A stretch of DNA of 64,000 bases from Antedon mediterranea (lineage: Eukaryota; Echinodermata; Crinoidea; Comatulida; Antedonidae): assembly GCF_964355755.1 (NCBI RefSeq), contig NC_092674.1, positions 17,866,501-17,930,500 of the forward strand. Reading direction: 5' to 3'. The translations under genes and the position numbers were made by a program. The notes below the pieces were generated by a model, which saw only the letters and a program-made list of their open reading frames with translations, had not been told where the DNA came from and did no database searches. Below are positions 14,101-29,100 of the stretch, in pieces (the stretch's first letter is position 1; each line of letters opens with the position of its first letter).

Positions 14101-17100
14101 TCCGGCGAGGGTGGTCGGAGTCAAACGCAGCAGTGTGTCATTGACGGTTATCAATCACATGTTCTACAGTACACGAAAACTATCGCAACTGGACGAAGTA
14201 AGTCGAAGTTGGTCATGTTGACTGTTGTTACACACAATTGTGCGTGATCAAAAGGTCAAATCAAATGTTAGAAAGACGACACAAGGAAGCGAAGCAGCCA
14301 TATTCACGTAGGCCTATTTATTATTTGTTTGCCTAATTACTACTACCATGCTACTACGTATATTTGTTGATTAAAGTCAGACAAGTCAAGGGGCCCGTCT
14401 GGGCGCCGTGGGTCGCGATCAAGCGAAGTTCCATAACAACAACTTGAAATCAGTCAACCACATAATGAGGGGCGGAGCTATTCATGGACGCACTAAAACG
14501 GAATAATTGTGAATAATCGGTAGTCCCTCGGACGCAACATTTTAGCTGCGTCCAGAAGGATGTCACAATACAATAGATATCGCGACCAGCTGCAGTACAA
14601 TCCGTTCGATATTTAGTGGAGATTTTTATTTAGTTTTATTTTTTATTTTATTCAGTTGTCAACCAACAGCGATGAAACCGCCACTAACAGGTTGAATCTA
14701 AACATAATAAATATAAAATGTATTCATATAAACAACACAAACATAAACAAAGATAACAACATTAAAGAGATTTAACAATTTTACCCTTAAATACATTTAA
14801 ACTATCATAAAATAAATCAATATCCAAACAAGTAACAAGTAACCTGTTAAATGTGTTGGGTAACCGCTGAAAGATACCTCGTTTTGTGCATTCAACACGA
14901 CCACAAGGAACGTGAAGCAAACACTTGCTGCGAGTACGAGTTGGAATATTCAACTTAAACAAAGCAACAAGAGGACAATCATAAACGGAATTGAATGAGT
15001 TGTATAAAAAAACCATATCAAAAACAACTCTACGATTTATAAGAGAAACATTATAATTAGGACAAGTGTGAGTAAGGAATCTAATGAATTTGTTCTGAAC
15101 ATTATAAATACGCTGAGATTGAGTACAAGAAATTGAATTAAAAATGACTGAACAGTATTCCAGGTGGGGGCGCACGACTGAACGGTACAATGATGTTAAT
15201 GCTCCACCATTGCCCATGAATCTACAGTTCCTCCATAACAAACCCAGCATTCTATTTGCCTTAGATACAACATAATTAACATGTAAACAAAAATTTAACT
15301 TACTATCAATTAAAACTCCTAAATCCCTTTGAGAATTAACACAATCTAATTCCTGATCATTCAACTTATATTTGGTTATAATAGGCTTTGTTTTCAGAGT
15401 GATACACAAAGATTTATATTTGCTTATTTTTAAAGAAAGTTTCCATGTCTCAGCCCATCCCACAAGAGAATCCAGATCCTCTTGCAACAGATAAGCGTCG
15501 TCAGGTGAAGAGATTACTTTAAACAACTTAAGGTCATCAGCAAACAGAAGTGATTGTGAAAACTTAAAAACAGAAGGAAGGTCATTAATATACAAATTAA
15601 AAAGCAAGGGGCCAATAATTGACCCCTGCGGAACCCCAGAAAGTACAGGAAGCCACTCAGAACAGTTTCCACTGATGACTACCCTCTGCTTCCTGTCAGT
15701 CAAATAATCTGAAAACCATTTAAGAAGATTGCCTTTTAAACCAAACTTTGAAATCTTAAAAACAAGTAAATCAGGAGGGACCGAGTCAAATGCTTTAGAA
15801 AAATCAGTGTAGACCACATCACATTGCTTCTTACTATTCAAAGCATTGTATGCTGTAGAAAGAAGCAATGCGAGGTTGGTCTGACACGATCTTCCAGGAA
15901 TAAAACCATGCTGAACCGAAGTAATAACTGAACTTATATGTTTAAAAACCGCCTTACATGCGAGTCGAGTGCAAAATGCAGTAAATGTCATCCTTTTGGG
16001 CGGTATCAAATAATAATTGATTGCATGTGGCGGCTGGCTTTTGATATTATAAACATTCTCACATAATTTTAAATCAATTAACAGCGCACTTTGATAAAAG
16101 TACTGTGACAAATTATTAAAATAAAAACAAATTGTATCACAAATAAAATTCGGAACTACTGTATTTACGGCCATTGGTTTGTTATACACTATTCCTTCAC
16201 TTCAATATATGTAGGCTACAAAATTAAAGCAATAGTACAGTGAATATGGAACTTTACTTTTGACTGGAAAATAAAAGGCGCTAAAGAAAAATTGTGCTGT
16301 GTAAATTAGATGATGCGCCCAAACACATAACGAAAGTATAAAAATGCCAAACTATATTATTTCGGGTGTTTTTCGTGGTGTATTAATTATTTGATAGTGA
16401 TACGTAGAGATAAAAAAAAGGTGGACAAAAATCGAATGAAAAACACATTGCTGCGAAATAATAGTGAGAGAGAGATTATTTAAAGCGTTAGGTTTAGTTA
16501 TATTTAGGAACTTAACTATCTTTCACATAAGGGGCTCCAACTTCTGTACGAAATAGAAAATCGCTTCCCGGCCCCTGACAAAACTGTCAACAATACAATT
16601 CGGGACTACTTACAGCCATTGATTTTGTTATACACAGAGTATTCCTTTACTTTGAAATGTCTGTTAGCTACAAAATGAAAGCAATACTGGATTTGGGGTG
16701 CGCCTCAGAAAGTGACAACGTGCATGAGCGAGCAGACTTCTGTCAATCAGTCGGCAGAGATTAAAACATTTTAATGATAAAATATGAATTTGTAAGTTAT
16801 CGAATTAAGATGTGAAGTATTGGAATAATAACAATGATTACGGACTCTACACAAAAAGTAGTGGACATTAGATGATGCGCTCTGACACATTTTGGTTGTA
16901 TTTTTCGTTGATATTTGATATTTAGCGGAAACACAACACTCATTTGGATTCATTTTATTTGTGTGTGTTTTTGTTGTTTTTTTTTGTTCATTTACATTTT
17001 TTTTAACGTGTTTTTTTTTTTCAATTTTTTTGTGTGTATTTTTTCGTATCTGTTGCTAGTTTTGTAATTACATTGTGGTTTAATTTTGATTTTTAGCTTT

Positions 17101-20100
17101 AAACGGTGATACTTAATTATTACACATGTCGCGGATTGAAATCGAACCTACTAAGCATTGATATCAATGGTCACGGCGAATACATTCTGTTCCAAGGATA
17201 GGTGTAATTAATTAAAACTTCAACAGCGTGATCATTCGATACGGTTGACTAAAGACTGTTTATTTAGCGGCCCTGCATGGTATTTGTAGAGCCGGCCATG
17301 GCAGTACACAACAGAGGAGGTTGCGTAGTTTATACAGTGACGTAATATGGTCGCTGAGACGTCAAATTACTGCTATTTTTTGCCTTTTTTTAGTGTTTAT
17401 CCTTAAAATTCAGGAAAGTGACATAGCCTATCGTGTGCGGCCCCTCAATAAACATCAGTGCGCCAATTGTGAGCACGTATCTTTCAGTGGTTTTAGAGGA
17501 GAAAAATTTAGTAGCATTAATATATAGCAAATATATATAATATAACAAAGATAGGAAAAATCTGAAGTTTATCTCCTCACATGAATTACAAAATTCACTT
17601 ATCACATGTTCATTTGATAAATATCTTACTTTTTATAGTTATGTGTAGCTGGTGAAGAACTGAAACCAGGGTGTGTCTATGACAGTAATAAAACAATGCT
17701 ACTTGCTGCATTCAAAGAATATGGTTTTCCAGTACTAGATGTTGGCATAGCTAAAGACAAGTATGATTTGAATAAACGCCCCAGGATTAATTTAATTCCA
17801 GACATCAAATTTCCTAAAGCTAAATCATTTTATGTCTGATTAAGTATTTCAATGTATAATTCAAAGTAAATAACTACTACAGTCGACCCCGCCTAAGTCA
17901 AATCTAAGGGGACTGGTATAAAAATTTGTGTTATGCAAACTTCGACTTACAGATTTGTAAAAAAATGCTAGGACCTAATTTCACTCACTAGCCGCGCTAT
18001 GACTAGGCCTAGTAGACCATATCGATATCGCGGCCCACACGATGAGCCTTCTTGAATTGAGTTTGCTTAGCTAGCTAAGCCTAATAAATGCTAAGCCTCC
18101 TTTATAACAATAGGAAAAATAATAAATACATTTCGGTTCTTATTCGAAAACGGTATCCATTGTTTATTGCCATCTGTCTGTCTAGCACAAAATGGGTACC
18201 CACAAAATGCCGCTCACTAGTTCTCAACGCTAAAAAAAACTCACAACAGATATATTCTAGCGCGCGTTATAGGACACCGTCTATGCTATACAACCTGCTT
18301 GAGAGAACCGATATGGTCCCACATTATCTCTGTCATTTGTTTATCGAATTACGTACGTTTCATCGGCTTTTTTAGCGCGTTGTTTCCGCATGATTTGTGA
18401 CTTCGACTTATACGATATACATCACTAAAGAATGTGTGTATTCGGACTGCAAAAAGACGTTGACTTAGACAAATTTCGACTTAGAAAAATTTGACTTGCA
18501 AATAAAAATTACACACTAATGTATAGGAAAGAATTGGGACTTTCATAAAAATTTGACTTTCGCGATTTTTCGACTTACATGAATTCTACTTAGGCGGAGT
18601 CAACTGTAGTACTAATTTTTTATTTTTCTGTTGAATATTCTATGATAATCTATTGTTACCGTCCAAGATTTAAGATTCAATTTATTGTCACATAATATTA
18701 CATACATGCAATTTGTTTACCTGAGCTTAGAAACATAGATACAATACAATTTTAAACACAATATAAAAATGTAACACCTTAACTAATTATCTTGAAAAAT
18801 GTACATTATATAGATGACAAGCATATGGGAAAAAGAGTCTCTAAAACTGTTGGTTTTAACTTTGCATTGCTGAATTCTACCAGATCTATTAAAACTTACA
18901 ATACTATTTAGTGGATGAGTCACATCTTTAATTATCCATTCTAATTTATTAAGAGCCGATTTATCACAGAGATTACATATACTTTCAATTTCTACGCCAA
19001 TTATTTTACATGCTGCTTTAGTTATTTTACATATTAGATTGATGTTTTCTTAATTAAATTTGAATACCAGGAAATACAACAGAACGTCATAACAGATTTG
19101 ATTACACTTTAGGAAAACGTATAATAAATACATTTCGGTTCTTATTTGAAAACGGTATCCATTGTTTATTGCCATCTGTCTGTCTACCACAAAATGGGTA
19201 CCCACAAAATGCCGCTCACTAGTTCTCAACGCTAAAAAAAACTCACAACAGATATATTCTAGCGCGCGTTATAGTAAACTTGAATACCAGGAAATACAAC
19301 AGAACGTCATAACAGATTTGATTACACTTTGGTAAAATAGGAACAGCGTATCTTGTCTTGTTGTTAAATTCCTAAGAAAAAATAGGCGTTGACTAGCTTT
19401 AGAATAGAAACTTTGGGTATGCTTGTTCCAACTAAATTGATCGTCTATAGTTACACCCAAGTATTTGTGCTCTGTTGTTCTAGATACGCATTCATTGTTA
19501 AAAATTAATTTTTCTATCTTTGTTGTTTCTCCTAAAGTCAAAAATCATTTCTTTAGTTTTCATAGGATTTATAATGAGATGATTCTCGGAGCACCATTTA
19601 ATAACATGAGCAACCTTATTTCTGTACGCAGTTTCATCATCATTAGTTATAAGCCCTGTTTCTCGTCACCACTACTTTTTTCTATATATACGTGTAATTG
19701 GAGGTGTTTTGATAGTACCTGTTATATATTTAAGTTTGCTGATACATCCTTGTGGAGTACCGGTATTTGAAAATATCCAACTTGAAACATATTTGTAATC
19801 TTAACCCTTTGTGTTCGATTACTAATAAAATCGCTAATCCATTAGATATAAAAGGATGTACATTTAGATTCCTAAGCTTATCGACTAACAACATATATGG
19901 TTGAATAGTGTTGAATTCTGAACTAAAGTCTAAAAATAAAGTTCTGGCATAGGATTTAGCTTTGTCTAAATGAGCCAAAACAGGATGTAAGAAAGAAATC
20001 AGAGCGTTGTCAACACCTCGTTTAACACAGTAGGCAAATTGATATGGATCTGCAAACATCTCTATTAGCTGCTTTCCAAAAACTAGCGACACAAAAACTA

Positions 20101-23100
20101 TTTAATGACCATTCAAAAAGCTGTGCGAAAACTGGAGCTAATTCATTCCAAGAAAGTAACTTAATAACATTGGCTCTATTTTTTTTTTATCTTATGAAAA
20201 AATACATAAGACTTTTATAGTCATTTTTTTTTTTTAATTCAAGAAACGATAAAAAGTGCTTTTCAATGATTTTTATACTTGTTTTAATTTGTCATCTTGG
20301 ACTGTAACAGAATTTGTATTTCATTAAAATTAGAATGATACACATAACATTCTTTTTATGAATTTGTTTATTTTTTATTCAAGTTTACAGTCATTGCAGA
20401 CTATTTTAACGAAGGCTTTTAGTTCTGCTGATGTTGTTGTATCTACTGGTGGGGTTTCAATGGGTGAGAAGGATCTCTTAAAGTACACACTTAGCGAAGT
20501 TTTCCATGCTCACATCCACTTTGGCCGTGTGTTCTTAAAACCTGGGTAATGCTTGTTTCATTAATTATTATTTATAATATAATATAAGGAAAAATACAAT
20601 TATGAACAATTTCATCCTATTCCTAAGGTATTAAATGTAGTAAAGATAGATCACCCTATATATTTCAATCTTAAATTAAAATTATGTATATTTTGATATT
20701 TTATTAATGTTTTCATTACATTTCTTATTAATCAACAATTGGTAAAGCACTCCTCCTGGATCTGCCTCTGAACTTAACAAAGAGGAACTTTCTTTACTTG
20801 TCCTGCATTTGAACATGAATTAGCAGACAGTTTTTTTTTAATTGGAAATTTAATTGCAATTTATTCTTGGAAACGACCATGTTTGTTATGAATTGACTGA
20901 TAAATTATGAAATAAGACTTTTTTTTATCTTGAGTTATTATGTGAAACACTCTTGAGGTGGTTTGAGAGAAAAAAAAATTATTTTAAAGAAATATGTAGC
21001 TCAGTTACAACAAACAGTTTTGAGCTATTAATGTTGTTTGATATTATTTTAGTCAGGGATGTTGTTTGATCAATGCCATTGATGTGATTGAATAAAGTTT
21101 TGGAAGCAATGCATGCTACCAGGCTGGGTATATGGACTTTTATGCAAGTAAAATTGTTTAGTTTAGTTGTGTTGATCACAAATGTTTGTTATTCCTGTCA
21201 AACAGTTAAGCATTTTGGCAACCTCAGGGGCATATGTACAACAAAAACAATTAAACCACCTTTGTCATTATTAATAACTGGGTTGCTCACATGATGATAT
21301 GGACAGTGCAACATTTTTGGTTCTAGGCTCCCTGATGGGAGGCTATAACTACAATAACCCACTGTGGCTTCATAGTACTTTTGCTTTGTAGTAGATATTT
21401 AGTAATTAAGCTTTCAATTTATGAAATGAAATACTATCACTAAAATATGTACTATAGTTTTAATAAATATATTTTCAGGAAACCTACAACATTTGCTACA
21501 GTTGAGTATGAGGGAAAGAAAAAATTAATATTCGCCTTGCCTGGTAAGTATCTTTATCTAATTACTAATCTACATTAAAATGTTGACATCATCTGTTCTA
21601 TTTTCTATTTAAGGTCACAAACTACATTCTTAGACCACTAGTAAAATGTTTTATTCCATCTGACACAGCAACAACAAAATGAAACTTTCGGGCCTTCGTT
21701 TATAACCGGAAATATTGAAAAGAACAATATTAAAATTAAAAGTATGAAGCAATATTTTTAGCCCCAAAATTAACATTTTTAACCAGTTTTGGACATCTCA
21801 TTTTATGAGATAAAAGATGAAATTCTATTTTCACGAATATAAAAACATTTTTATTATTTTTTTATATATAACATCTGCTGTAAGTAGATTCTTCAGATTG
21901 AAAGGTATGCCTATAGAGTAGACCTAGGATAGGCTAGGATAATTTGTTTTTTATATGATCTAAAGAGGTACCGTTTACCATTTATAGGTTTTAAAACTTT
22001 CTTTGAGTTATATCCACATTGTCGGCCAAGAATTGTCGACTTTCTTATAGGCCCTACTATCCCAGGCCCTACTAGATAATTTGGTTCCGTTCCCAGTCAG
22101 GAATTTTGTCTCTTTTGAATAATCCCATTAAACCCTCTTCTTATTATTTTTTTTTACCATCACATAAATGGAAGGTTATATCAGTCAGTTTAGAAATAAT
22201 TGGGGTAGTCCTTTGCAACTAGTAACATATAAAAATATTGCCAGAAAGGAAGAAAGAACTGGAAATACTATATTCAATAGAACATGAACCCAGTCAGAGA
22301 AATTTTTTAGCTTTGACACTAAGCTTTTTAATACCAGCAATCTCTTTAAGCCCTTTCTTATCTTGAGTTGACCCATGACATACTGAGTTCCTATATTAAA
22401 ACATCAATGGACTGTCCAACTGATAATTTATTGATTCAGATTGAACTGAAACTGAAATCATAATGATGATGGGCTATGCCGAAAACATGTCGTTTCAATA
22501 AATTTATATTGAGGCAGTTTTAACTTGTTTGATTTTGATTTTTTCTTCTACCCTGCCTACTGTATGCAGTGTGCATCATCGAGGACAAACCTGTACTGTG
22601 ACCTCTGTCACGGGCATAGACTTTTAAAGAAGATTAAACATGGATGTACTGTTGGCTTGAACATTTATTAGATTGGGTGATCCAGAGATTTGTGAATCCC
22701 TCAATTTGATGATTGGTTTGAACTCTATAAATTAAATTACAGAGTATTAAAAAATTGACTAACAATCATCATCAATAGTTCTTCTTATGATAATTGTTCC
22801 ATGAAGAGAATCGTACCATCAGTCTATTGAGTATATCGCTCTCATCAATCTTTACAATGGTTCTGTAACCACAACTGGTTGTTATGGCATCTATCTGAAG
22901 TAGGAACATGCCTCAATTGGTTTTCTTTGGCCTTTTGTTCTTTCTTTTCTCTGTCACGGGCATAGACTTTTAAAGAAGATTAAACATGGATGTACTGTTG
23001 GCTTGAACATTTATTAGATTGGGTGATCCAGAGATTTGTGAATCCCTCAATTTGATGATCGGTTTGAACTGTATAAATTAAATTACAGAGTATTCAAAAA

Positions 23101-26100
23101 CTGATATTCATTAAACTAGACAATTTTAATTGAATGAATTGAATTAAAACATTATAATTATTAACTAGAATTTAATTTGTTTACGTTGATATTTGGCTGG
23201 ATTTTATCCCACTTGCATCGTTGTTGTAAAGATGGAAAGTATTCCCTTACCCATCGACGCTAAAATTTATCCATACTGTATGTGTCTTCCCTGACAAACT
23301 TTGGGGTGGAACCTTTGATCCAGGACGGAGTAGAAGTAGATAGTTCAGAGTAGAAGGTCAGAGGCTCGCCATCGTTAGGGTCACCTGACACCTTAGTGAT
23401 TGGCCATTAACAATTGATTCGGCTTCGCATAGTAGTGTATTCAGAAAAGTTTTGTGGTTATATGTTTTGAAATATCGCCTTTCTGCGGTAATTAATTCTT
23501 TGACTGTGATGTACTAATGCTTTTTAACTGATGTTATTTTCAGTATTTTTTATTTTTATTTTATTCAATCGAAACCAACAGTAATAATTACCGCCACTAA
23601 CAGGTATCATCAATAGTTCTTCTTATGATAATTTGTTCCATGAAGAGAATCGTACCATCAGTCTATTGAGTATATCGCTCTCATCAATCTTTACAATGGC
23701 TCTGTAACCACAACTGGTTGTTATGGCATCTATCTGAAGTAGGAACATGCCTCAATTGGTTTTCTTTGGCCTTTTGTTATTTTCTTAGAGTAGGCTATGC
23801 AGGCACAACCTTAGTAAGCTATACTTTATGTTAAGACTGTTTAGGCCTAGATTAATTTTTTTTAGATGTATGTCCGACTCCTAGACTACTGTATAAGATA
23901 TGAAGCAGGGATTTTTAATCCATGGTAGTATGATAGACTAAGGTGGGTGAGAGACCTGTTGATTAACAGATTTCAACTGCAAACGCATGTAAAATTATAT
24001 GCAAGAGCTTCAATTGAAATCTCATTTTCTATGGTTTTAAAACCCTTCATTCAAAAGATTAAAAGGAAGTTTATTTAACATATTGTCTACATCTGGTAAG
24101 CTAAATTCTTATTACCTCCGCCAGGAATAGCGAGAGGTTATGAGGTCATATATGTTTCTATATTTATATAACAATTACCATACAGTACTAATAGTAACAA
24201 ATGTTTCCTTACAGTAGTAGGTGTATATAACTGAAATACAATGCGTCTTTACTTTGATACACCAAAACAAATAAGACTGATAATTCGACACTTTTATCGT
24301 GCTTATTACGTATTTAACTGTAGGACTTCCATTACAAAAGTTTACTTGGATTGTATGATATACCAAATAAAGAAACAATATTCAAACAATCTAGTTAAGT
24401 GTTTTTATTTGTATTCTCACATTCATATATAACAAACGTTCCAGTCAAGTGCTTTTATCTGTATTCTCACATTCATATATAACAAACGTTTTCCTGTGTG
24501 CAGTAGGCTAGCATGTATCGCATCTATAACCAACGCTATTGTGTGTGTTTCGTTGTATGCCCCGTTATTATAAAGGACTGGCCATCTGCAGATAATGCAA
24601 CTTGCAGACCAAGTAGGCTATTTACATAACTACTTAAACACTACATCACTGCCCCCCCTCCCCCAAGTTAGCATTAAGGTACAAAATAATCTGGAGACTT
24701 TCTAACCCTAGATGAACGTCTCAGTACAGTGATGGGTTCAGGTTCATTAACTAATGCTTTCTCAACAGCTGGCAGATTAACAATCTACTTAGCAGAATTA
24801 TAACCATAATTATTAACATTTATCTTGTACATTATTGTCCATTACAACTTGACTAGAATCAAATGATACATTGTTATCCTCATTATTACTTAACCTTTTA
24901 ACCTGAGATACATTTCTCATTTTCGTTACCCCAGATTTAGTGTTTTGCAAAATAACAGCACTACCTTCTTTTATAACATCATATGGATCAACTTCAAAAT
25001 TTGAACACAATTTATTTGGTTTCTGGTTAAACCTAAGCATTACCTCATCACCCTGTTGTACATCAGATGGCACAGCTCTACGATTTGTATTTGCAACGCA
25101 TATCGCGCACTCGCACCATCTCTTCCCAATCGGATTCAACAACTTTACAATCAAATTTAATTTGAGGTAATTTATCTCTTAGCTCACGCTTCATAAGGAG
25201 CATGTCGGGCCTTGCCCCCGTAACCGTATGAGGCGTTGTCTGATAAACAAATAGAAAATTTGAGAACTCTTTATGCCAATCTTTTCCTAGTTTTGCAGTT
25301 CTAATTGGTTTAAGTATGGTTTCTTTAAACCTTTCTACCCCACCATTTGATTGAGGCCACAACGGTACACCTTTTACGTGTGTTATAGCAAGATACTCAA
25401 GAAAATCTTCAAATTCTTTGGACGCGAAAGGAGGACAATTATCAGTTCTAATACTATACGGCAGACCATGCGTGTTAAACACACTTCGCAACGCTTTAAT
25501 AACATGCGCAGCATCAGTTTTACGCAACAAAATAGCCTCCGACCAACGCGAATAATAATCAATCACAACCAATAATTTTTCAGTGGGTGTATTTATTTTA
25601 TTTATTCATAGGAATCACCTTTATATCGGTGGCACACATTATCAGTTAATGGTGCATCCATTTTACAGACAAAATACAAATAACATAAGCTACAAAGTTC
25701 TAAATACTAACACATAACATCAAAACAAAATGTAAACTAATTAATTAATTAGATCTGTATGAAAATACATAATACGTAAACTGTACAATATATATAACTA
25801 CAAAAATAAAAACAGAACAACAAAAATATATGATAAATAAATAAATAAAAATAAATAAATAAATAAAACTTACAGATACATCCTCATAGAGATATCTGTA
25901 GCTTGTTTACTATAATAATCAATTAGTTGAGAGAGGTAATGCTGATAAAATTGTAGATCTAGTAACCCATGCTTCCATTAAATATTTTTTACAATCAAAA
26001 TCAAAGATTTCTCCTAATGTTTCATTTTCAGTGAATAAATTGTCTAGAATAAAGTGGTGTTTTAATTCTTGAGATCCACAATTAAAATTATCCCAGTCCA

Positions 26101-29100
26101 TACTTAAATTATTGTCTATGAGGTTGTTCTTAAGATCCAAGTATACATCATTTCTAACAGAGTTTAATGAAGGACATTTAAATAAAAAATGGTTTACTGT
26201 TTCTTTTTCGTTAGTACTACACATCTTACATAATCCTGTGTTATGACTTGACCAGGATTGTCTACGACCCTCAAGATCTAGAGAGTTTGATCTTGCTTTA
26301 GATTTTAAATTGATACTCTTAAAATTAGTTTAGTTAGTCAAATATTGTTCAAGGTTTGGAGTTCCTTTATACATAGTATATTCCGTTAACATTGTTTTGC
26401 ATTGGGCCTTTGAAAACCACTCGTTATGATCAACCTGTTTATTATTTGTCCTAAATGGCTTTATCCAGTTAGTAGATGGTTCTTGATTAAATTTGTCTAT
26501 AAAATTTGTTTTATTTAAAATATCTTTTACGTTGGATAACCAATGCCATGTCATATTTTCTTGAACAGATAAAATTGCCTTGAAAAGTAATCGAGACCAC
26601 CTACAATCTTCCATATTCTTTAATCTGTTAAAATATTGAACTCTGTAATCATTTTGTAGGGAAATAATACTTTGCCATCCCAAATCACCATACAATGCTT
26701 CTTTGGCAACATTTCTCAGGGCTTTTAGTATTATTCTAGCCATTTGATATTGTAGATTCTCAATTTTGTCTTGTGAGGTTTTCTTATTACAGAGCCAAAC
26801 AGAGCTAGCATAGTTTATGGTAGGTAGTCCGATCATTTTCCAAAGCAAATCGCCATAGTAGACTCTGTTAAAGTCTACTTGTTCCGATATTATGGATTTG
26901 ATGTAAGCAATTATACGGTTACCTTACTTAATTACTTCATTTATGAGACATACATCAGACAATGATCGAGATATATGTACACCAAGGTATTTATAGGTCT
27001 CTGTTTCCAATATATAATTTTCACCTAGTCGCCATTTTCTGTGTAAATTGATTCTTTGGCCTGTGATTAAAACATTTGATTATTCATAATTAAACGAAAG
27101 TTTCCATTTTAGTGAGAATTCAGCTGTCATTTCTAATAGTGAATTCAAATCTCGTCCATTCTCTGCAATTAAAACCACATCATCTGCCCAAAAGTTCTTA
27201 CATTTAATCATTTTATACAGTTCGTTAATGAATATTGAAAACAATAAGGGTAATAGTACATCCTTGCTTTACACCTTCGTCATTACCAAAATAATCTGTA
27301 ACAGTGTCTCCAAATGCTACATTGTACATTCAGATAAAGGTTCTTAATTATATTAAGTAAATTTCCTTTGATATTGTTGATAGCCTGAATAAGACCATCT
27401 CTCCAAACAGTGTCAAATGCTTTTTTGAAGTCTATGAAAGCAAGGTAAGTTTTTTTACCTTCAGCTTTTCTGGTTGCGATTATGCTTTTAAGGGTAAAGA
27501 CATGGTCTTCACAACGCCTATTCTTACGAAAACCTCCTTGTACTTCATCTAATAAATCATATTCCTCAATAAAACTTGACACTGTTTGGGCGATGATCCT
27601 ATTGTAGACTTTCGATACACAAGAGTTTAATGTTATACCTCTATAGTTGTTTAGATTTTTTACATGTATTATTGTACCTTTATTCCATTCATTAGGTATG
27701 CATTGCAATTCTTTCAATCTATTAAACATTTTAAACAAAGTTCTCAGTCATCTGATTACCTCCATTCTTTAACATTTCATTTGTTATTGTGTCGATTCCT
27801 GGACTTTTATTGTTTTTGCAATATGTTATTGCTATGGCTACATTATTTAGACTAAAATTCAATTCTTCAATAGTGTTCTCATTATTTCCATCTTGCCAAT
27901 TAAAAGTATCATTCAGATTATTGGCCATGTTCAGATCATCGCATTTTAGGTTTTGGTTCATTTTCCCTAATGTATTAAAGTGCATTTTAAGAGACGTCTT
28001 AATTGTTTCCCTATCGGTTGTAACAATATTAGTTCCAGGTATTATTATTGATTTTACTGTCTGTTTCTCTTTTTTACCTTTAAGCATATACCAGAAGTCA
28101 CGACATTGAGGGCCTCCCTTTTCCATTAGTTTTGAACAATTTTCTACTTTTGTTTGTATAATTTTTTGTCTTATTAATAATTTAGTTTGTTTACGTTTGA
28201 CCTGATAATCATTCCAAAGATTATTACATGTACTATCATTAAGTGGATTGTATTTATGGTAATTACGGTGTGCTCGACAGGCATCTTTTCTCGTCTTCAG
28301 GGACTGTTCAATTTCTTTGTCAAACCATGGTTTAACATGTTTATATTTTGGTTTATATCCAAAACATTCTTTAGCGGCCGAGATTACTATAGATTTCCAA
28401 TGTTTCCAGACCTTATCTGCATCTAAATTATTTGGGTCCCAATCACTAAATTGTATATCTAAATATTGTTGGAAAGGTCCCCAGTCTTGGTCTGCCTTTA
28501 TATTCCACATTACTTGATCTTCGGTTTCAATATCTGTATATTTTGATTTGTTTAATTGGTTGTTAATCAACATTTCAATCATTACATTATGATCGCTACC
28601 TAAGTGGTAGATCCCTATCTCATCAATAAGGATTTCTTCTATTTATATCATATACATTTTGTGAAACTAGCCCATAATCTAAAACGCTTTGTTGTTGTTT
28701 TTTGATACATGTAAAAGTACCAGTACATTTAATTGTGCTGTTGAGAACAATGAGATCACTATCTTTAGAAAAGTTAATCAACCCTTGTCCATTGATTACG
28801 TCATCCCCACCATTGATTATCTCTCCAATCTTTCCATTGAAATCACCAATAATAATGATGTTAGCATCGTCACAACTTTGTGTGATTTCTAATTAATTCT
28901 CTGCTAAGAGAGAAATATATAGTTCATCTGTTAAATTTCGGTATGTACCTTCACATGGAAAATACACTATTGCAATGTAATATACTGTACTTGGAGAGTT
29001 TGTTAATTTTACTTTAACCCATAATCTTTCTAGGCTATCAAACCTTGTAATTCCACCTTGGCTTTTCTTAAATTCTTCTGATCTTTTTTTACCTATCCAA

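Larger units (their letters stand above)
10311..14623. mobile_element. Large inverted-repeat structure, candidate DNA transposon or composite
   Basis: The outer ends are inverted copies: ATCTCCACTAAATATCG at 10311 and its complement ending at 14623. Two internal blocks are also inverted copies. 10605-10790 (with GGTTTACGCGTGATA and ATGTTCCATCCAGG) pairs with 13940-14070. 10960-11170 (TTTGACCTTTTGATCACGCA, GCGATAGT, CTTCGCCGG) pairs with 14085-14280. Block order differs between the arms, so it is not a simple hairpin. CpG-rich GCGACC/GGTCGC words cluster near both ends. No transposase is seen inside. Confidence 0.6.
22603..23786 (+). repeat. Duplicated blocks in the order A-B-A'-B'
   Basis: Block A (22603-22758) and A' (22949-23104) are nearly identical; they begin CTCTGTCACGGGCATAGACT. 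Block B (22768-22948) and B' (23606-23786) are nearly identical; they begin ATCATCAATAGTTCTTCTTA. A, B and A' are contiguous, while B' is about 500 bp further, directly after a LINE 3' end (23548-23604). The identity indicates a recent local duplication. No coding content is recognised. Confidence 0.85.
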
